Assembly (NCBI GenBank): GCA_024362935.1 | Contig: JANCRA010000016.1 | Coordinates: 20,381,165-20,445,164 of the forward strand | Origin: Setophaga petechia | Taxonomy: Eukaryota; Chordata; Aves; Passeriformes; Parulidae | DNA: 64,000 bases | Direction: 5' to 3' | Shown here: piece after piece, positions 37,555-51,380 of the stretch | How positions within the stretch are numbered: the stretch's first letter is position 1 | Layout: the number at the start of each line of letters is the position of its first letter | Translations under genes and position numbers: made by a program | Notes under the pieces: generated by a model | The model's database searches: none | The model's input: the letters and a program-made list of their open reading frames with translations, nothing else | Told to the model about the DNA's origin: nothing

Positions 37555-38149
37555 GAAGGTCGGCTTTAAACGATTAACGAGTTTTGATGGAGTCAAAGTT
37601 TAAAGTGAGGCAAAAGCAGCAGCCAGATGTTCAGCTGAGCAGCGCTGAACGGGCGGCGGCTGCCAGGCGCTCTGTGAAAAAGCAAATTAATCATTGTTTC
37701 GGCTCTGCCCCTAGCCGGACCTGGGGGCACCGTGGCTGGGTCTGTCCGTCTGCAGAGAGCAGCCCGGGGCTCGCCTTTGCCGATGGACTCGGGAAGGGGC
37801 TGCACAACGCCCCGCCCTCCTCCTCCAGCGGCTCTGGGCGAGAGCGGCGCTCCCGCGCCCCGTGAGGGGACCCCGCGGGACGGGAGCCGAGCGGGACGGG
37901 GCTGAGCCTCCCCTCCCGCCCTTCCACCGGCCCTTCCCTCCGCCGGGCCACCCCGTCCGTCTGTTCGTTCGTCCGACCCTTGGCGGGGCCGTAGCCCCGC
38001 GCCCGCCCGCCGGGCTTCTCCTCGGGGCCGCGCCGAGGCGTGGGCTCCTCAGGGCCCGGGGCATCCTCTCCCGCCGTCCCCGAGGCGCCGTCGGCTGGAG
38101 TCGCCCACGGAAGGCAGCAGTCGCTGGCCAGAGTCTCCGCGGCTCCCCC

Positions 38150-39433
38150 TCAGAGTCCCCGGCCGTACAGAGCCTTGTGGCGCAGGTACTCCTCGAGACA
38201 CTGGACGGCCGCATCGTCCACCTCGGGGTCGAACTTGTTGGCCAGGAGATGGTGTTGCTGCAGCATCCAGGGCACGTCGCCCACTCCGTAGATGCAGATG
38301 GAGCGCTGGTGGCGGCCGGTGCAGGGCGGGTAGGGCGCGCCCTTGCTCACGTCCCCTTCCAGGTACTCCCACTTGACCAGGCGGGGAAGGGCGTTCATGT
38401 CCGAGAGCTGGAACTTATCGCTGAGGGGCGTGCCCCCCGGCACGCCCGGCATGCGGTTCAGGGTGGCCCACACGTGCTCGTCGGGGCTGTAGCTATCCTT
38501 GGACCACTCGAGGAACTTTTGTGCGGTGGGGTTCTCGAAGATGTACCGCACGAAGTCCCGTGTGACGGCGTTGTAGGCGCTGCCCGTGAACATGGGGTAG
38601 CTGTGGGGTGGGGGCAGTTTCTTCTGGGAAGTGCGAGAGATGGTCGCTCCCACCTTGTGGTGATACTCCCAGCGCTGCTTCTTGGCGGCCGAGGGCCTCT
38701 CGGACTCCATGGTGTTCTGGCCCTGCAGCAGCTGTAGCGCCCGGACTATCTCGGCGTTGGTCTTGATGGGGAAGTCGGTGCCGCAGGTGTTGATGAGGTA
38801 GCGCCATGGCACAGGGCTCTGCAGGAGGTCCTGCATGCAGTTGAGGTCGGCCTGCACCCGGGACCAGGAGGCATAGACCACGCTTTCCAGGCGGCTGGCC
38901 ACGAAGACATTGGGGAAGCAGGCAGCAATAGCCCTCACGGCCTCCTGGAAGGCGGCCGGGGATTTGCTGTCTACATGGACGCAGTAAATGTTCTGGGGGG
39001 CGTAGACGGACCGCAGGAGACGCTCAAACATGTCGATTTTGTGGTGGATGATCATGGAGTAGGCAATGGGGAACTCCTCCTCCTCCTGGCTGAGCGGGAA
39101 CTCGATGTAGCGCCGGGTCTCCTTGAAGGCTCTGCAGTCCCTCGTAATGTTCAGGTACTCGCCGGGCGTCGGTGAAGCCCTTCTGTTCGCCACTTCCAGG
39201 TTGCTGAGCTGCGCCTCCTGGATGGCTGTCTGGTCCCCGCGGACGACCCCCGAGCAGTTGATGCTGCGGCTGGAGGAGAGCTCCAGCGCCCGGTAGAGGC
39301 GGCGGTGGTCGGCGGGGCCGGGGCGGGCGGTGCCGCGCAGCGCCAGGGTGGCGGCGAGCAGCGCCAGCGGCCCGAGCAGCAGCGCCCAGCGCCGCCGCGC
39401 CGCCGGGGCCCGCTGCCACCACGGCATCGGCAT
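38150..39433 (-). CDS. GCNT3: GCNT3, core 2 beta-1,6-N-acetylglucosaminyltransferase
   Basis: An intact, intronless CDS of 427 aa; human GCNT3 is 438. It adds GlcNAc in beta-1,6 linkage to GalNAc of mucin core 1 or core 3 O-glycans (core 2 and core 4), and can form I-branches, in the Golgi. It is a type II membrane protein: a short Arg-rich cytoplasmic tail (1-15), a signal-anchor (about 16-32), a stem, then a GT14 catalytic domain. Nine cysteines (60, 100, 151, 172, 199, 217, 371, 380, 412) fit the family disulphide pattern. Glu319 in [10 protein letters not shown] aligns with the catalytic base (Glu320) of core-2 enzymes. N-glycosylation sequons are at Asn59 and Asn95. NCSG and the C-terminal [20 protein letters not shown] block favour GCNT3 over GCNT1/4, and synteny agrees. 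The start is the first of two close ATGs (39433, 39427); the frame stays open 92 codons upstream, but that part lacks family similarity. Confidence 0.96.
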   Translation of the reverse strand: MPMPWWQRAPAARRRWALLLGPLALLAATLALRGTARPGPADHRRLYRALELSSSRSINCSGVVRGDQTAIQEAQLSNLEVANRRASPTPGEYLNITRDCRAFKETRRYIEFPLSQEEEEFPIAYSMIIHHKIDMFERLLRSVYAPQNIYCVHVDSKSPAAFQEAVRAIAACFPNVFVASRLESVVYASWSRVQADLNCMQDLLQSPVPWRYLINTCGTDFPIKTNAEIVRALQLLQGQNTMESERPSAAKKQRWEYHHKVGATISRTSQKKLPPPHSYPMFTGSAYNAVTRDFVRYIFENPTAQKFLEWSKDSYSPDEHVWATLNRMPGVPGGTPLSDKFQLSDMNALPRLVKWEYLEGDVSKGAPYPPCTGRHQRSICIYGVGDVPWMLQQHHLLANKFDPEVDDAAVQCLEEYLRHKALYGRGL

Positions 39434-42330
39434 CCCGCGCTGGGGCTGCCCTCGCTCCGGGCTGCGCTGCCGAGAGGGAGCCCGAGGTGCTGCCGCACGG
39501 AGCAGCCCGGCAGCTGGGCACCTGCTGCCTCCGGGAGGTGGGGAAGCAGTGCCCGGGCGATCCCGGTGTGACCGCAGGTGAACAGCAGGCCCCTCCCTCC
39601 CCCTGGCGTGGCTCTGTTGGGTTTTATCGACACTGGGGGTGGTTCTATATCTTCTGTGTCTGTTTAAAAGATGATATTTCACCTTACCCCTGTCCAGCAC
39701 GTAACGCAAGGAAAATTCCTCTAGAATTCGACCCTCTGTAATGCACGTTTTAAAAAGATTTGTAGAGTACTTTGGTGTCTAACCTGCTTTTTCAGTGTTC
39801 TGATTGATAGGGAGGATGTGTGCTAATATCTTTAAGAAAACTTCGATGGGAGAAGGTGTGGGTGTTATCGGCTCTACTAACTTCAAGCAGCAGGTTTGTT
39901 ACAAAGTCCAGACAGTCAGACTCCTGAAAGGATCTGTGCAACCTGAACTTCTGTGGTATAAGTGAGGTGTCAGACACGTGTAGATATCCAGGTTTATAGG
40001 TAATAGGTAACCTAAACTCATGGTGAATCAGCTCGCTGCCTCTCCCCAGAGTTATTTGGATTATTTGGATTAGTTATGTGAGAAATACCTAACCCTGCAC
40101 GAGGCCTGTAAAATTAGTTTGTAGACCCACACCTAAAAATACTTGGGTCTGGCTCTGATCTTCCTTTAATTTTTGGCTATGTAATGAAGTACTATTAAGC
40201 AAAATTAGTGATAGTGTCACAGACTGCTATTTAAGCAAAATTTTTCCTAGGTATACTTTGTATGTAATTTTCTGTCAAGTACGCATCTTTTAGTAAGATA
40301 CAGTATCCTCTTGTGAAACACTCTATTCCACTTTTTAAATTTGTGTTCACATAAGGAATGTTATTTGTGTTAATAGTAATGGCTCTTTTCAAAAGAACTG
40401 TTCTTTTTAAAATCTGTATTTCCTTTGAAATATGTCAGAAATGGAGAATAAATTACATTTCCATCTTCTTGGCTGTTCAGATTTTTTTTTAACTGTCTCT
40501 GCTGGTATTGTGACACCGATCTAAAAATCACGGGATTGTGTTTGGCTTATAGTTTTGAGATTTATAGTTTTAAAATTACCAATAAACATTTGGAAAATTT
40601 CATGATAGCGTTCTCATTATGAATCTGGTTCTTCAGACACCAGAAATTCAGTGTTCTTTTTATATGGAGTATTTAGCACATACTCCAGAGTGGGAAAGTG
40701 GACAAAGCAAAGATGGGAAGTGAACAAGGAAGCATTAAGGTTTCAAAATAAATAAACCTTATGCAAATATAAGTATATTGAATATGTACACTTTATCTGT
40801 AAATCTTTAACATGATGAACCTTGTGCAGGTTCTGTTTTTTGAAACTTGAAACTGTCTGATTACAGACTTCCTCTTCAGTTTGCTTCCATTTATTTTCAA
40901 CTGAATTATGTGTCAAATTCCTGCACTGTCTAACAGTTCAAACTATCTTTACAAGCTGCTGAGATTGTGTGCCCACAAGCAGAGTCTTGGGTCAGTTTGA
41001 TGACAAGATAGAGGTCAAGGTCATCTTTGAAGAAACTGTTGGATGTTAATTTTCCTTTCAGAGTTCTACTTCATCGCTGGTTTGTGAAAACTGGTTTGAA
41101 AGCACTACAATGCAGTACCTCTAAACCTGATTCAGAAAGGACATGAAAAGGTACCAGTAAAAAGCAGTAAGTAAAATACCAAGCTGCAATATTTTTTGCA
41201 GCATGCACACCAGTTCCTGTTATTTAACTGAGCATTGCCTGATGCTATTCACCTTACAGCTGCAGACTCATTGCTTTGCTCTTTCTGGACCTCTGGTGCA
41301 CTTTTACTGAAGTCAGAGCATTTCTGTTTTGCTCCAAGACAAAATTGCAGGACTGAAGAGTATAAGTGAGTATGGCTTAGAAAAAAGCCAAAGCAGACGA
41401 TCATAATTGATGTGTAGTCTATAGGGTAGTATTGGCTACTTGAAATTTTACACAACAGCTGAACACTGCTCATAAGGTATAACGAGTTTCCTCACCTACA
41501 TTTTGTATAACAAAGCAAAATAGGGACAAGGCATTACTCACCTTATACAGATTGCTGAAGAGACAGACAAATAAATAGGATGATGCTGATAAAGATATTT
41601 AAAAGGATTTCCTTTAAACCACTCTTAAGACTGGCATTGTTTCTGACTGTGGTGGCCAGCACTGTGAGCTGGACTGTGTCCTGGGGGAAGAAAACCTGCT
41701 TTTTTCTTGAAGGTTGTAACACAAAGAAAACACAGTGACACTGGGGATCATAAATGCATTAGCTCATGCTGCATTGTTTCTAAAAAAGCGTTGCTTCATA
41801 CATCATGAAATAGTAACACAAAACAGAAAACAAAACTCTTTTAGACAGATGATAGAGGAGGTCATGGCTGCAGGAATAAAGAACAAAAAAGAATGGATTT
41901 AATTTTGTGCATTTCCCACAATGAAAACCCCATTATAACTGTCCTATTGAAGAGGTTATTTCTTAAGAGATAAGGGACTTCCTGAAATAGGCACAAATGT
42001 TCCTGAGAAAGGTCTTTGTCTTTTACCCTTAAAAGCATGTTAGTTTTATTTCTTGCCTTGTTTTCAGCTGTCTAAATAGTATTCTGAACTTTAGGTGTTT
42101 CTGTGCTGTGGTAGAACTTTTATCAATTTATCAATGTTCTGCGCAGTTTGATTTGGTCACAAGTAGAGAGTCTGCCACAGTACACAGACACATGCACAGA
42201 GTGATGGCTGACACACAGATCATGTCCAAAGCCTCTGTATCGTGGAGATTGTTGCTTTCATGTCTCTGTGGCTGCCCAGAAATATTTGAATATGTTCAGA
42301 CCTACAGCTGGTCTGGTTGCCTGTAGGCAC
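39434..42330. other. GCNT3 5' flank and intergenic DNA
   Basis: The first ~150 bp is GC-rich and probably holds the GCNT3 5' UTR or promoter; a 5' untranslated exon further right is possible but not visible. The remainder is AT-rich with no exon that I can support. FAM81A, the next gene in human, was looked for on the - strand and not recognised. Confidence 0.45.
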
Positions 42331-42337
42331 ACAGTTT

Positions 42338-42600
42338 GTGGTGATGGGGAGTGGGGCTGTGGCCTCATCCCCAATGGGCACAGCTGTGAGCAGCAGGTGG
42401 GCAGCACTGACAGCAATGAGCCATGGAGTGCCCAGGGGCACTGAGCAACCACCAAAGAGAGCAGAGGGCACACAGGGGCAGTGCATCAACATCAGGGGTG
42501 TAAAAGGTTGGGCTGAAGAGCAGATGCTTACAGCCTTCTGAAGTGACATGCTGTTACTCTGTATGGGCAGATGCTTGAAGCCTTCCAATGTTACTCTGTA
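42338..42600 (+). repeat. Possible LTR-like repeat remnant
   Basis: A GC-richer block in AT-rich DNA, beginning TGTGGTGATGGGGAGTGGGG, with a TATA-like GTGTAAAAGG near 42,498 and the phrase GCAGATGCTTGAAGCCTTCC after it. This layout resembles an avian ERVL-type LTR. I could not find a target duplication or a secure 3' end, so the assignment is tentative. Confidence 0.35.
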
Positions 42601-42719
42601 TTGGCTGGAGCTCTCTGGAATTGTATGGGGATGCTGTGTATTGTGGCCCTCTCAACTGCTGGTGACAGGTAGTGGTGACATGTGCTGTGACAGTTGCCCT
42701 TGAATTTCCCACATCTGGC

Positions 42720-45700
42720 TAAGAGTACTTTGGACTGGGACTTTATCCATTTGCTGAATAGTTATGGCTGAGTTCAGTACATTTTCCTTCAATGCTTGGA
42801 GGGTTCACACAGAGCACTCCTTACCTTCACACTCATAGAATGCATTACAAGGGAAGGACAAGGAATCAATGGGGGAAAGGTTATTGTCATCTGGAACTGT
42901 TGTTGTGGGTTATTCAGTTCTGTCTGAAGTTCTTGCCATGTGCTGCCCTTCTTCTGGCTGCAATCCTGTAAAGAAACCCAAGTATTTCACAATAGCTTGA
43001 GCACCCTACTTTTTCTGCCACACATTCACAGCAAAATCAATATGTAATTACTTTTTAGGGGAGAATGCTGTTGTGGGGAGTGTAGTAGCATTTTTTCCTT
43101 ATTTCAGGTGATCTATTTGCTTCATATTTTCATCCTTTAAAATTCCCTTATACACCTGACACTTCTGCTTCCTAATACAAAGTTAGAAGGAACACTAGCT
43201 GCACTTATGTCAGAGAAAATCCTGAAGGTTTTTACTGCTTATTGTTTCATTCTTTTCATGCTTACAACATGTCTCTACAGCTTGTCTGTCTGTGGTGTTT
43301 TCACACTGCTCTAAACTATCTCCAGGGAAAACGTTTGCAACAGTAAAAAAGAAGCTTTCTGTACAGCAGCTAAACAGCTGAGATCTAGAACCACTGAGGT
43401 ATTTGAGCATCCCACCTCCAAGTAGTCACTGCCTCAGCATGTGGATCTATATTCTGGAACAGTTCTGTGCTGCTGATGCAGCAGACTGCAATTGCATCTT
43501 TCTTCAGGCACCTATGATGTGCTGGTGTGTCCTGCCCTGCAGAGGGGGCCAAAGAAGGAGATGGGTTTTGAGGAGCATTTACTGTCCAAAGACTAAAATA
43601 CTGATTTAGCTGACTGAGGGTCATGCTCAGTGTGTGAGCATGACTGAGCTTATCTTTGTGAACAAAGCTGGTTATGGTGTAGTGCTAGATGTCAGTAAAT
43701 CAAAGATTGGCATATGTATTTCTACTTACTATTCTTACTAAAAATATACAACACAAAAGCCCCCAAAGCAAGCTGAAAACCCCAATAGCTTCTAACCTTC
43801 TGGCATGCATTTTCTGCCTGTAAAGTGATGCCATTCTTCATGGTTTTGGCACTTGTTTTAGGCAAATAGTGTGCTTTGAAGGAGTACCAAAATATAGGCC
43901 TATAGTAAAACACCTTAATTACAAATCTAACAGTGGGAAGGGGAGTAGTAGTTTAGTCTTATAAAGACACAACACTGGCACGTCCCTCTCTTTATGTTAT
44001 TTTCAGTCCGAGATTTGGATGAAGTCTTTTTTTCTACTTCTGTGTTTCAGCAGTGAGGGTGTTAAAAGTCCAGTTTATATAACAATGACAATACATCTGA
44101 GTGGGAGTGTGTGAATTGAAGCACTCTTTCTCATTGAAATCAGATGGAGAGGGAGAAGAGAAGTGAATTTGTGTTTTACTTCAAACAGGTAATTTCATAG
44201 TTTTTACCTGAACCTTTGAGCTCAACTCTGCTCTGATATTAGCTAAAAATGTGCAGTGTCTTAACTTCTCTTGTTGGAATAGCCCATGTACCCGAATGAG
44301 AGTGTTTCAGTGATTTGCTGGTCTTTAGATTACTTCAGTCTTGTCTAATGCTGCTGTTGTGAATAGCTGTTTCCAGGACACTTCACCCACCCTTTTAAAG
44401 CAATTTTGCTGTTGTCATAAGAAGCTATTAATCACTTCATTTCTGGACTCTGTTGGCAATTGAAAGTCATACAGCCAATGTCTTTACGGCTATGAAATAA
44501 AAATAACTATTTGAATATTTGCATCTCTAGTTATTAGACAACTTGCAGAAGAGTGATGTGGTACTATAAAATATATTTTCAGTTTAAAAGTTATTCAGAT
44601 AATTTTTCTTAGTCACAACTGAGATGAAATTTTTTGGGTTTTTTCAGAGAAAACCCACTGGAATTGTCACTAAAACCATACCAGACTCCTGAGGTGCATA
44701 TGTAAAAATGGTTTGGCTAGAAAGATTTTGCCAAATGCTAGTGCATAAAAAATTAGAATGTTTGCAAAATGTGTATTTGACTAATTGTGGAACACTTCTT
44801 GGACAATAAAGACTGGACTCCACCAAGCTAGTAAGTTGGAACTGCTCTTCCCTCCCATCTTCCCCAGGCAAACTTACAAAACACAAAGCTAAAAAAAGAA
44901 TGCCAAGAAAACCACCACCCTTTGCAAGGGTATCTTTCAGCAAACAATAGATTCCATACTGAAACAAGGTGTTCTTTAAGAGCACTAATGTTCCTTTATT
45001 TCAGGAAGGTTATGGTTCCTGATCTCCTGGAAACTACTTGGAAATGATACAGCAAAAAGGGCTACACTGTTCCACATTTTAAATGGTGAGATCCCAGCAG
45101 TGATGTGTAAATCCTGACTGATACTGTGGCAGGATACCCTGTGCTGTGCCAGTGTGGGACAGAGTTCCTAGAATACAGATGGCATTGTCCACCTGCTGCT
45201 GACACAAGGCATTAGCTACCATTGCTAAAGCTAATGGGCAGGAGGAAATGCAGAGTATTGGCAATCAACTGCTTGGTGGTTTGTTTCCTTTTTCAAAGAT
45301 ATATTTTTATTTTTTTCTTATATGAGTGTTAGTTTAACCGGAACTGTAAATCTGACCAGCAATATGGCTGTGTCTCTTTACTGCTAAGACTTGACAGGCA
45401 CATATATACTCACTAGTTTGAATATTTACATGTAGAAAGGAATTGGGTCAGGAAATGTGGTGTTTGTCATTGTGTTCATTTGAATAAAAAATACACATGC
45501 AGATTAAACTCTCTTCACCAAAAAAGAGGGAAAATCTTCACACACAGGAGGATATGAGCTACAGTCTGGATAGTTCTGGCATTATTATCTGGGTAGTTTT
45601 GCCCTTTGAACCCAAACCATTCCATGGTTCTATTACCTCCGTAACAGGTGTGGTGAGCTGAAAACTGGGTTAGAAAAATTCTTGTTTGAAATAAGGTACT

Positions 45701-48700
45701 AAAAACCCAGAACAAATGCTAAATACTTGGTAGTCCATAGAGTTTTCTAAGCAAGACTGAACAAATTATTATCTTTTCTAGGATGATGGTAGAAGTCCAT
45801 TTTTCTTTCCTTTCTCCATAAGAGGATTGGTTTAAATTGCTTGTCCAATGTTTCTGTTTCCAGCTGTGTTTGGAACTTCCATTAATGATTAATTTGGCAT
45901 TATCTTCAGGTCATCAATTGTGTTCAGTACTAATACTTGGTGTGTGCTTAAAACTGCCAATGGGGTCAAAAGCATTCTAGATGGAATGCCAAGTTTCAGC
46001 TGCAGATGTAAATAATACCTGCAAAGTGCACAAGTCCCGCTTTGCAACTCCAGCATTTTTAGTGCAAGGTGAGTAAATCTGAAGGGAGGATACAAGTCCT
46101 CAGGAAAAGAAAAAAAATCAACTGAAAAACAACCAAACCCAAGCAGCTCTTTGCTTTCAAGTCACCTAAAAAAGAACACTTAAAGCATGTCATACTTGTA
46201 AAAAGCAATTCCTCTGTATTTCAGAGTCATCTCAGCATTGTTTGCTTTTCTTTTCAACTTCAGAATCCATGAAAAATTGCCAGAGTGCAGTGCTGGACTC
46301 TGAAACCCTCATCACCAACTGAATGGCCTAACAGTGGGACTAAATTAGACAAGCACTTGAAGCAGATATAGCCTTGCCAAATTACTGGGTGTATCAGCAA
46401 CACCTTCTGTCTGACAGCTGACAGGAGATCTGGCAAATCCAGTATGTTGCAGGATCTGCCTCTAATACTGTTCCACTCTCACCTTGTGTTTCTAACGAAA
46501 CTGAAGTTAATTTGCAGCTCAGGGAACTGGCTACATTCCATTGACTAGGCCTGTTGTTCATCTCTGGGTGAAGAGTTCAACTGTATTTCAAATTCTTCTA
46601 TTGTTTCCAGCAGATGATTCAAATAATGAGCGTGAGTCATTCTGCCAGTAACTAATTCTGAACTTCAATTTAATTATGTTTATATTGTGTATATATAAAG
46701 ATAATATGCCTCTTCTGAGCAGTGTCCCGTGTGATAGTTGATACAATTACACTCTTTTATGGTGAAAAAGCTGTATGTGTCTTATTAGTTAAATGCCAAC
46801 TTATTACTCCTTATGTTTCTTTATAACTTGTCAGTGGTTTCCAGTGAGGAGCTGAGCAGTATCAACACCAAGGCATTGTGAGGGAGAACTTTCATCCATA
46901 GTAACAAATCCTGTTCTGTCTCCCAGTGAATGTTGGGACTAGACACTGCCTCTGACACCGAAGGTATGTATAGCACATTGCCTGTTACCTTTTGTATGTC
47001 CTTGAGGAGTCTCCCTCAGGTAGAAATTACTGTTTCCTATATACACATACTCCCATCTGTCCAAATCTCTATCCTACTGAGACACAGAATGCGAGTGTTA
47101 ATGGGAATATATAGGTTAGTGCTACTGGAAGCAAAAAGAAAAGGAAGTTGTTTTTCTCAAGAGGAAAAATGAATAAAACATGACTAAAATAATCACCAAG
47201 ACCAGTACTGCTGGTTAGAAAGAAAGAACAATTTGGTGTCAAAACTCTCTTCAAACATTACAGGTTCTGTGTGGTTTTATTTGGTTTGTGCAGCACTGTT
47301 TTTGAATCTAGTCACAAAGTAATGGTGACAAAGTTAACTTTATCTTTTTAACTGAAAAACTATTGTTTGCTGTATACAAACATGTATGTTGTTCAAGCAA
47401 TATCAGCTGCCTTTGCTCCTGTAGATTTTTAGTTCATTTTATGAAATGAACAAAGTTGTTTTTGTCACCTTGCAGAATCATAAATTACTACAGAATGAGT
47501 TTTATGTTTTTAAAATATGTGAATACAATGTTCTTGGGCAAGTGCCTGCTTAGTAATGCAAGAATAACCCAATGTCTCCTTCCTAAAGAACACCAGGGCT
47601 TTTAGCTTAGCACCTTTTTGGATGCAATAAACCCACTCACCTGGTGGTTAAAGGATGGATGGCTCTGCTTGCTCTGAGCTCCCTTGTCACTGCTAGCAGG
47701 CTGGCTGAGTAATGAGAGCAGCCACATCAGAGAAGAGTCAAGATTTCCACTTACTCACTTCTCTCTATCAGATCATTTCAGTGACCTAGAGGTCAGAGTC
47801 ACATAAGCTTTTCTTAAAGGCGTGAGACAGGGACAACAGACTGTCTTTTCTCTGCAGTCCTCATACTTTCTTCCACAAGAATTTACCTAAACTCCAGAAA
47901 GGAATACACTAGAAATTCTTTTAATGGGAGCTCATCAATTTTTGCCTATGCTTGGGTAATAATTCTTTTAAGTTACTAGAATAGCTAAAATAAAGTCATT
48001 TTCCAGACAAGTGATGCATTCATTCAGTTCTTTCCATGCTTTTTTTAATACTTTGTGGTGCTTTTTATTAGAAAATAGTAAACTTTTGGATTAAAAAGGA
48101 TGAAGTGTGTTTGTGTGTGTGAGAGAGAAAAGGGAACACTTACAGTTGACTCTTCTGATGTTTATTTAGATAACTGTTACAAGTTCACATTAGTGACCAT
48201 AAAACACAAATGTGCCTGTATGTAGATGAAATCTGAACTTTTAGACAATCTAGAAGTTGTATTTTTTTTAATTAAAAGAGAAACTGCTTTTCAGATTATT
48301 TTTTTAGCCTTGCTGTCTGACCTTGCTTTATCCTAGTTAATGACATAAATTTTGGTCATGCCGTCTCTCAATGAGCCCACACATTACGCAGAATTTAATA
48401 CTTTGAGAAAAGGTGCAGTTTGAATAGAATCTGGGCATATATTTCAGTGTTCTTTCAGCACTATTACTCTAACAATAAAGAAGTAACGTAAGCAAAAAGA
48501 GGAGAGACTGCTCCTGCTTCAGAGAAGACAAGGATGTTCAAACTGCTAGCCTGGGAATAAGATTCACTTTCATTTTTAGACTTCACTTTGGTGAAAAGCA
48601 ATGTAATGTAAATTTTTGATCTTCATTTTTGTACTCTTTTTGTGGAAGAGATGTTGCGTGTCTCGCAGGGTTTTTCCTAAGTTAAATATTTTCTCTATCT

Positions 48701-48960
48701 AATCTCTTCTACAGTATGAGGTGCCACGTGAGTACATAAGCCTTAATCATAAAGCTAATCTTCCTCATTTAGATTGGCATTTTAGCTCATGAATGTTCTT
48801 GGGCATCCAGAGGGATCAAGTCTGCGAATATATAAGATCTGCTGAAAAACGTGCACTTAGTATCTTCCCTGACTAGGACCTATGAACTTTATCAGAGCAC
48901 TGGATATACAATACATGCTTTGGAAATCTGCCTCCTACAGAACCTGGTGTAGTCTCTATT
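42720..48960. other. AT-rich intergenic desert
   Basis: Over 6 kb in which I recognise no exon, repeat family or promoter. Small open frames are scattered on both strands and show no domain or splice-site support. Confidence 0.45.
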
Positions 48961-48966
48961 GCACAA

Positions 48967-49225
48967 TCATAGAATTGTTTAGCTTGGAAAAGGCCTTTGA
49001 GACCACTAGGTCCAACTGTCAGCCCAGCACTGCTCAGTCCACCACTAAACCATGTCCAAAAATGCCACATCTCACTTTTACTGTACACATTTAGTCTTTT
49101 ATCTCCAGGACTGGTCCCTCAACCACTTTCCTGGGCTGCCTGTTCTTGTGCTTGACAACACTGTTTGTTGTCACAGTTGAAACCTCCCCTGATGCAGCCT
49201 GGGGCCATTTCCTCTTCTTGCATGG
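48967..49225 (-). mobile_element. CR1 LINE 3' end, antisense
   Basis: It begins at the left with AATCATAGAATTGTTTAGCT, the reverse of the CR1 terminal ATTCTATGATT repeat plus the GGTTGGAAAGG phrase. It continues through TCAACCACTTTCCTGGGCTG and AACCTCCCCTGATGCAGCCT. The element reads leftward and is truncated at its 5' (right) side near 49,225. Confidence 0.9.
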
Positions 49226-49229
49226 CTTG

Positions 49230-51374
49230 TCACAGTTCTTTTCAGCCTTGTGCAAAGCTGGCATGGAAAGTATGTCTTGTCTTCAGTGTTTCCTTGCTTG
49301 CTTTTGGGACAGCTGCACCTTAGCCAGCAGATTTCTCAAGAGCAGCTTATCTGTCAGATTTTTTCTTTCCCCTGCTGTCTTGTATTTGTTCTCAGGATGG
49401 GAGGATCCAGGAAAAGCATAAGTGCCACAGCCTGGCCTCTATTTGCTTTAATGTGCTGTATGTAATTCCTTGTGGGTGGACCTGGAGTTTGTCTCTCTGA
49501 CACAGCTTCTCTAAGGTTGCAAGGCTGGGTCACACCTGTATTCCTGCTGCTGTCCAGAATGGCCACAAGCATCATCCAGTGGTGGAGAAATTAAGCTAAA
49601 ATTCTGTCACTTGTTAATGAAATTAACAGCCTGGCTTCAAAAGAGAGCTGCCAGCAGTCATGCTCACAGGGCAACCAAGGTGACTTTACCACAGCAGATT
49701 TTGGGCCTAGCTGAAGCTGGGATTCACAGTTGGCTGGAGGCCCTGTTCCTTGTTTCTCTTCAACCTGTCCCCTGGTCTGCCCCTGTCTGCAGCAGCATTG
49801 GAACAAAGAGGATGGAGGCCAAATTTGCAACCAGGTGGAAGAGCTTTTTTAGGAAAGGAAAAGGAAGGGAATAGAACAGGATTCTCACCCGGTTTAGATG
49901 TGAGGAGTCTTACAAAGAACAGATCTTGCTGAAATGGCTTCATCCTCCAGAGGAAGTGAAGTGCGCTGAGCTAGGGAGTTGCCCTAGGCAGTACCCTGAG
50001 ATGGAGATGTTGAAAGTGGCCCTCCAACAGCCATACAACCAATGGGTAGTTGCATTTGTGGGGATTTAAGTTTAGACTTGGCCTGGCAAAATACCTGTCT
50101 TAGCAAACCCTCCAGTGTAAACATAATTTTGCCAGCATGGAAATATGTGGTTAGGTCAGCTCTCCCTATGGCACTTAAGGGGGTGGCAATTTGGGATGAG
50201 CTGCTCTCAGTACAGGCCAGCAGCTCTGCTGGTGTGGTGATACAGGCCTTTCACAGTGCCACAGACCACATGGTGTACTGGGAAGTGCCTTGTACTGCAG
50301 ATGTGTCCTCATTATTGATTTGTGGCTTCTGCTCATCCTCAGGTGAAAAGATTTTCCTCTACTTCCTGTGGGAATAGTATCAACCCAAAGAGGCTACATC
50401 ACTGTTCAAGCTATTTAGTTACTATATAGCTGCCTTATTCCATTGTATAAAGAATTTATATGGTGTATGAGAAAAAATGACTGTAACTGGATTATTGCTC
50501 TTCATTTTCTTCCATCAATAATCATATTTCTTGATTATTGTAGGACTTCCACTCTATCTCTTAACAGCTCTGTTCATGTTTGTTTTTAAATTGTTGGCAT
50601 ATTTACTACACAATTCTGTTCAGTGCAGTGCAAGGGGAAAAGGGCACACTTGGTATCCCTTCTAGGCAGTTGGATTCCTGACAAATCATGTCATACCTTT
50701 CTGACACTGTTAGTTCAGTTTCTCTTTGCCAATCTGACAGAGTTACAGACTTGATGACTGATTTTGTGGGGTTTTGTTTAGAATAGTAAAAGGCTTGACA
50801 GCTAAATGTATAATACATATCCAAGAAATGCTCTTTCCTATAATGAAAGTCACAAGTCCTGTCATCTCTGGGGGAAATTTTATCCCATGAATGTATTCAG
50901 AGTGAGAAGAATCTTCTCAGTTATCTTGGTTTTCAGGTCCTAGTTATTAATGTATTAGTCACAATCTCCCTGTAGGTTTTTGTTTGGTTTTGGGGGGTTT
51001 ACAGGTTCACCTGGTGGATAGCCATGGCTGGGTGGAGTTTTCTTTCCTGTGCAATGAAGGCGTGTGCTTTCCGTGAGTTATCTCTTATGCCTGAATAATT
51101 AAATAGTCTCTTTGATGTCTACTGCCTGATAGAAAATTTACCTTGTCTACATGACTTACTCCCAGTGTTACCTATCCAACACTTCCTTATTCTTGTAGGC
51201 TTCAATGTATATTATGCAAAACTTTGGTTATAATCCCATTACTGATGATCATTAAAAAAATATTTCTTGGAATAGGGCACACATTAGGTTTCTAGTTCTG
51301 CTGGTCACGAACAAAGTAAGCTCATGTCTTCCTATGCTGTACATCTAGAACTGGAGAAGACATTTTGCTTTATA
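49230..51374. other. Intergenic DNA, somewhat richer in GC to 50,400
   Basis: No exon or named repeat recognised. The 49,250-50,380 part is less AT-rich than the desert to the left and may hold old repeat sequence, but I cannot assign it. Confidence 0.4.
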
Positions 51375-51380
51375 TATCAG

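Noticed and set aside
37862..38737. 291-codon open frame on the + strand
   Set aside because: It lies antisense to the intact GCNT3 coding sequence and its 3' flank; codon structure of GCNT3 explains it.
39434..39709. 92-codon N-terminal extension of GCNT3
   Set aside because: It would place the signal anchor in the middle of the protein. The family has a short cytoplasmic tail, and the ATG at 39433 gives the expected topology.
39710..51370. 3' exons of FAM81A on the - strand, expected by synteny
   Set aside because: No coiled-coil-like exon with splice sites was recognised; the gene may begin beyond the window.
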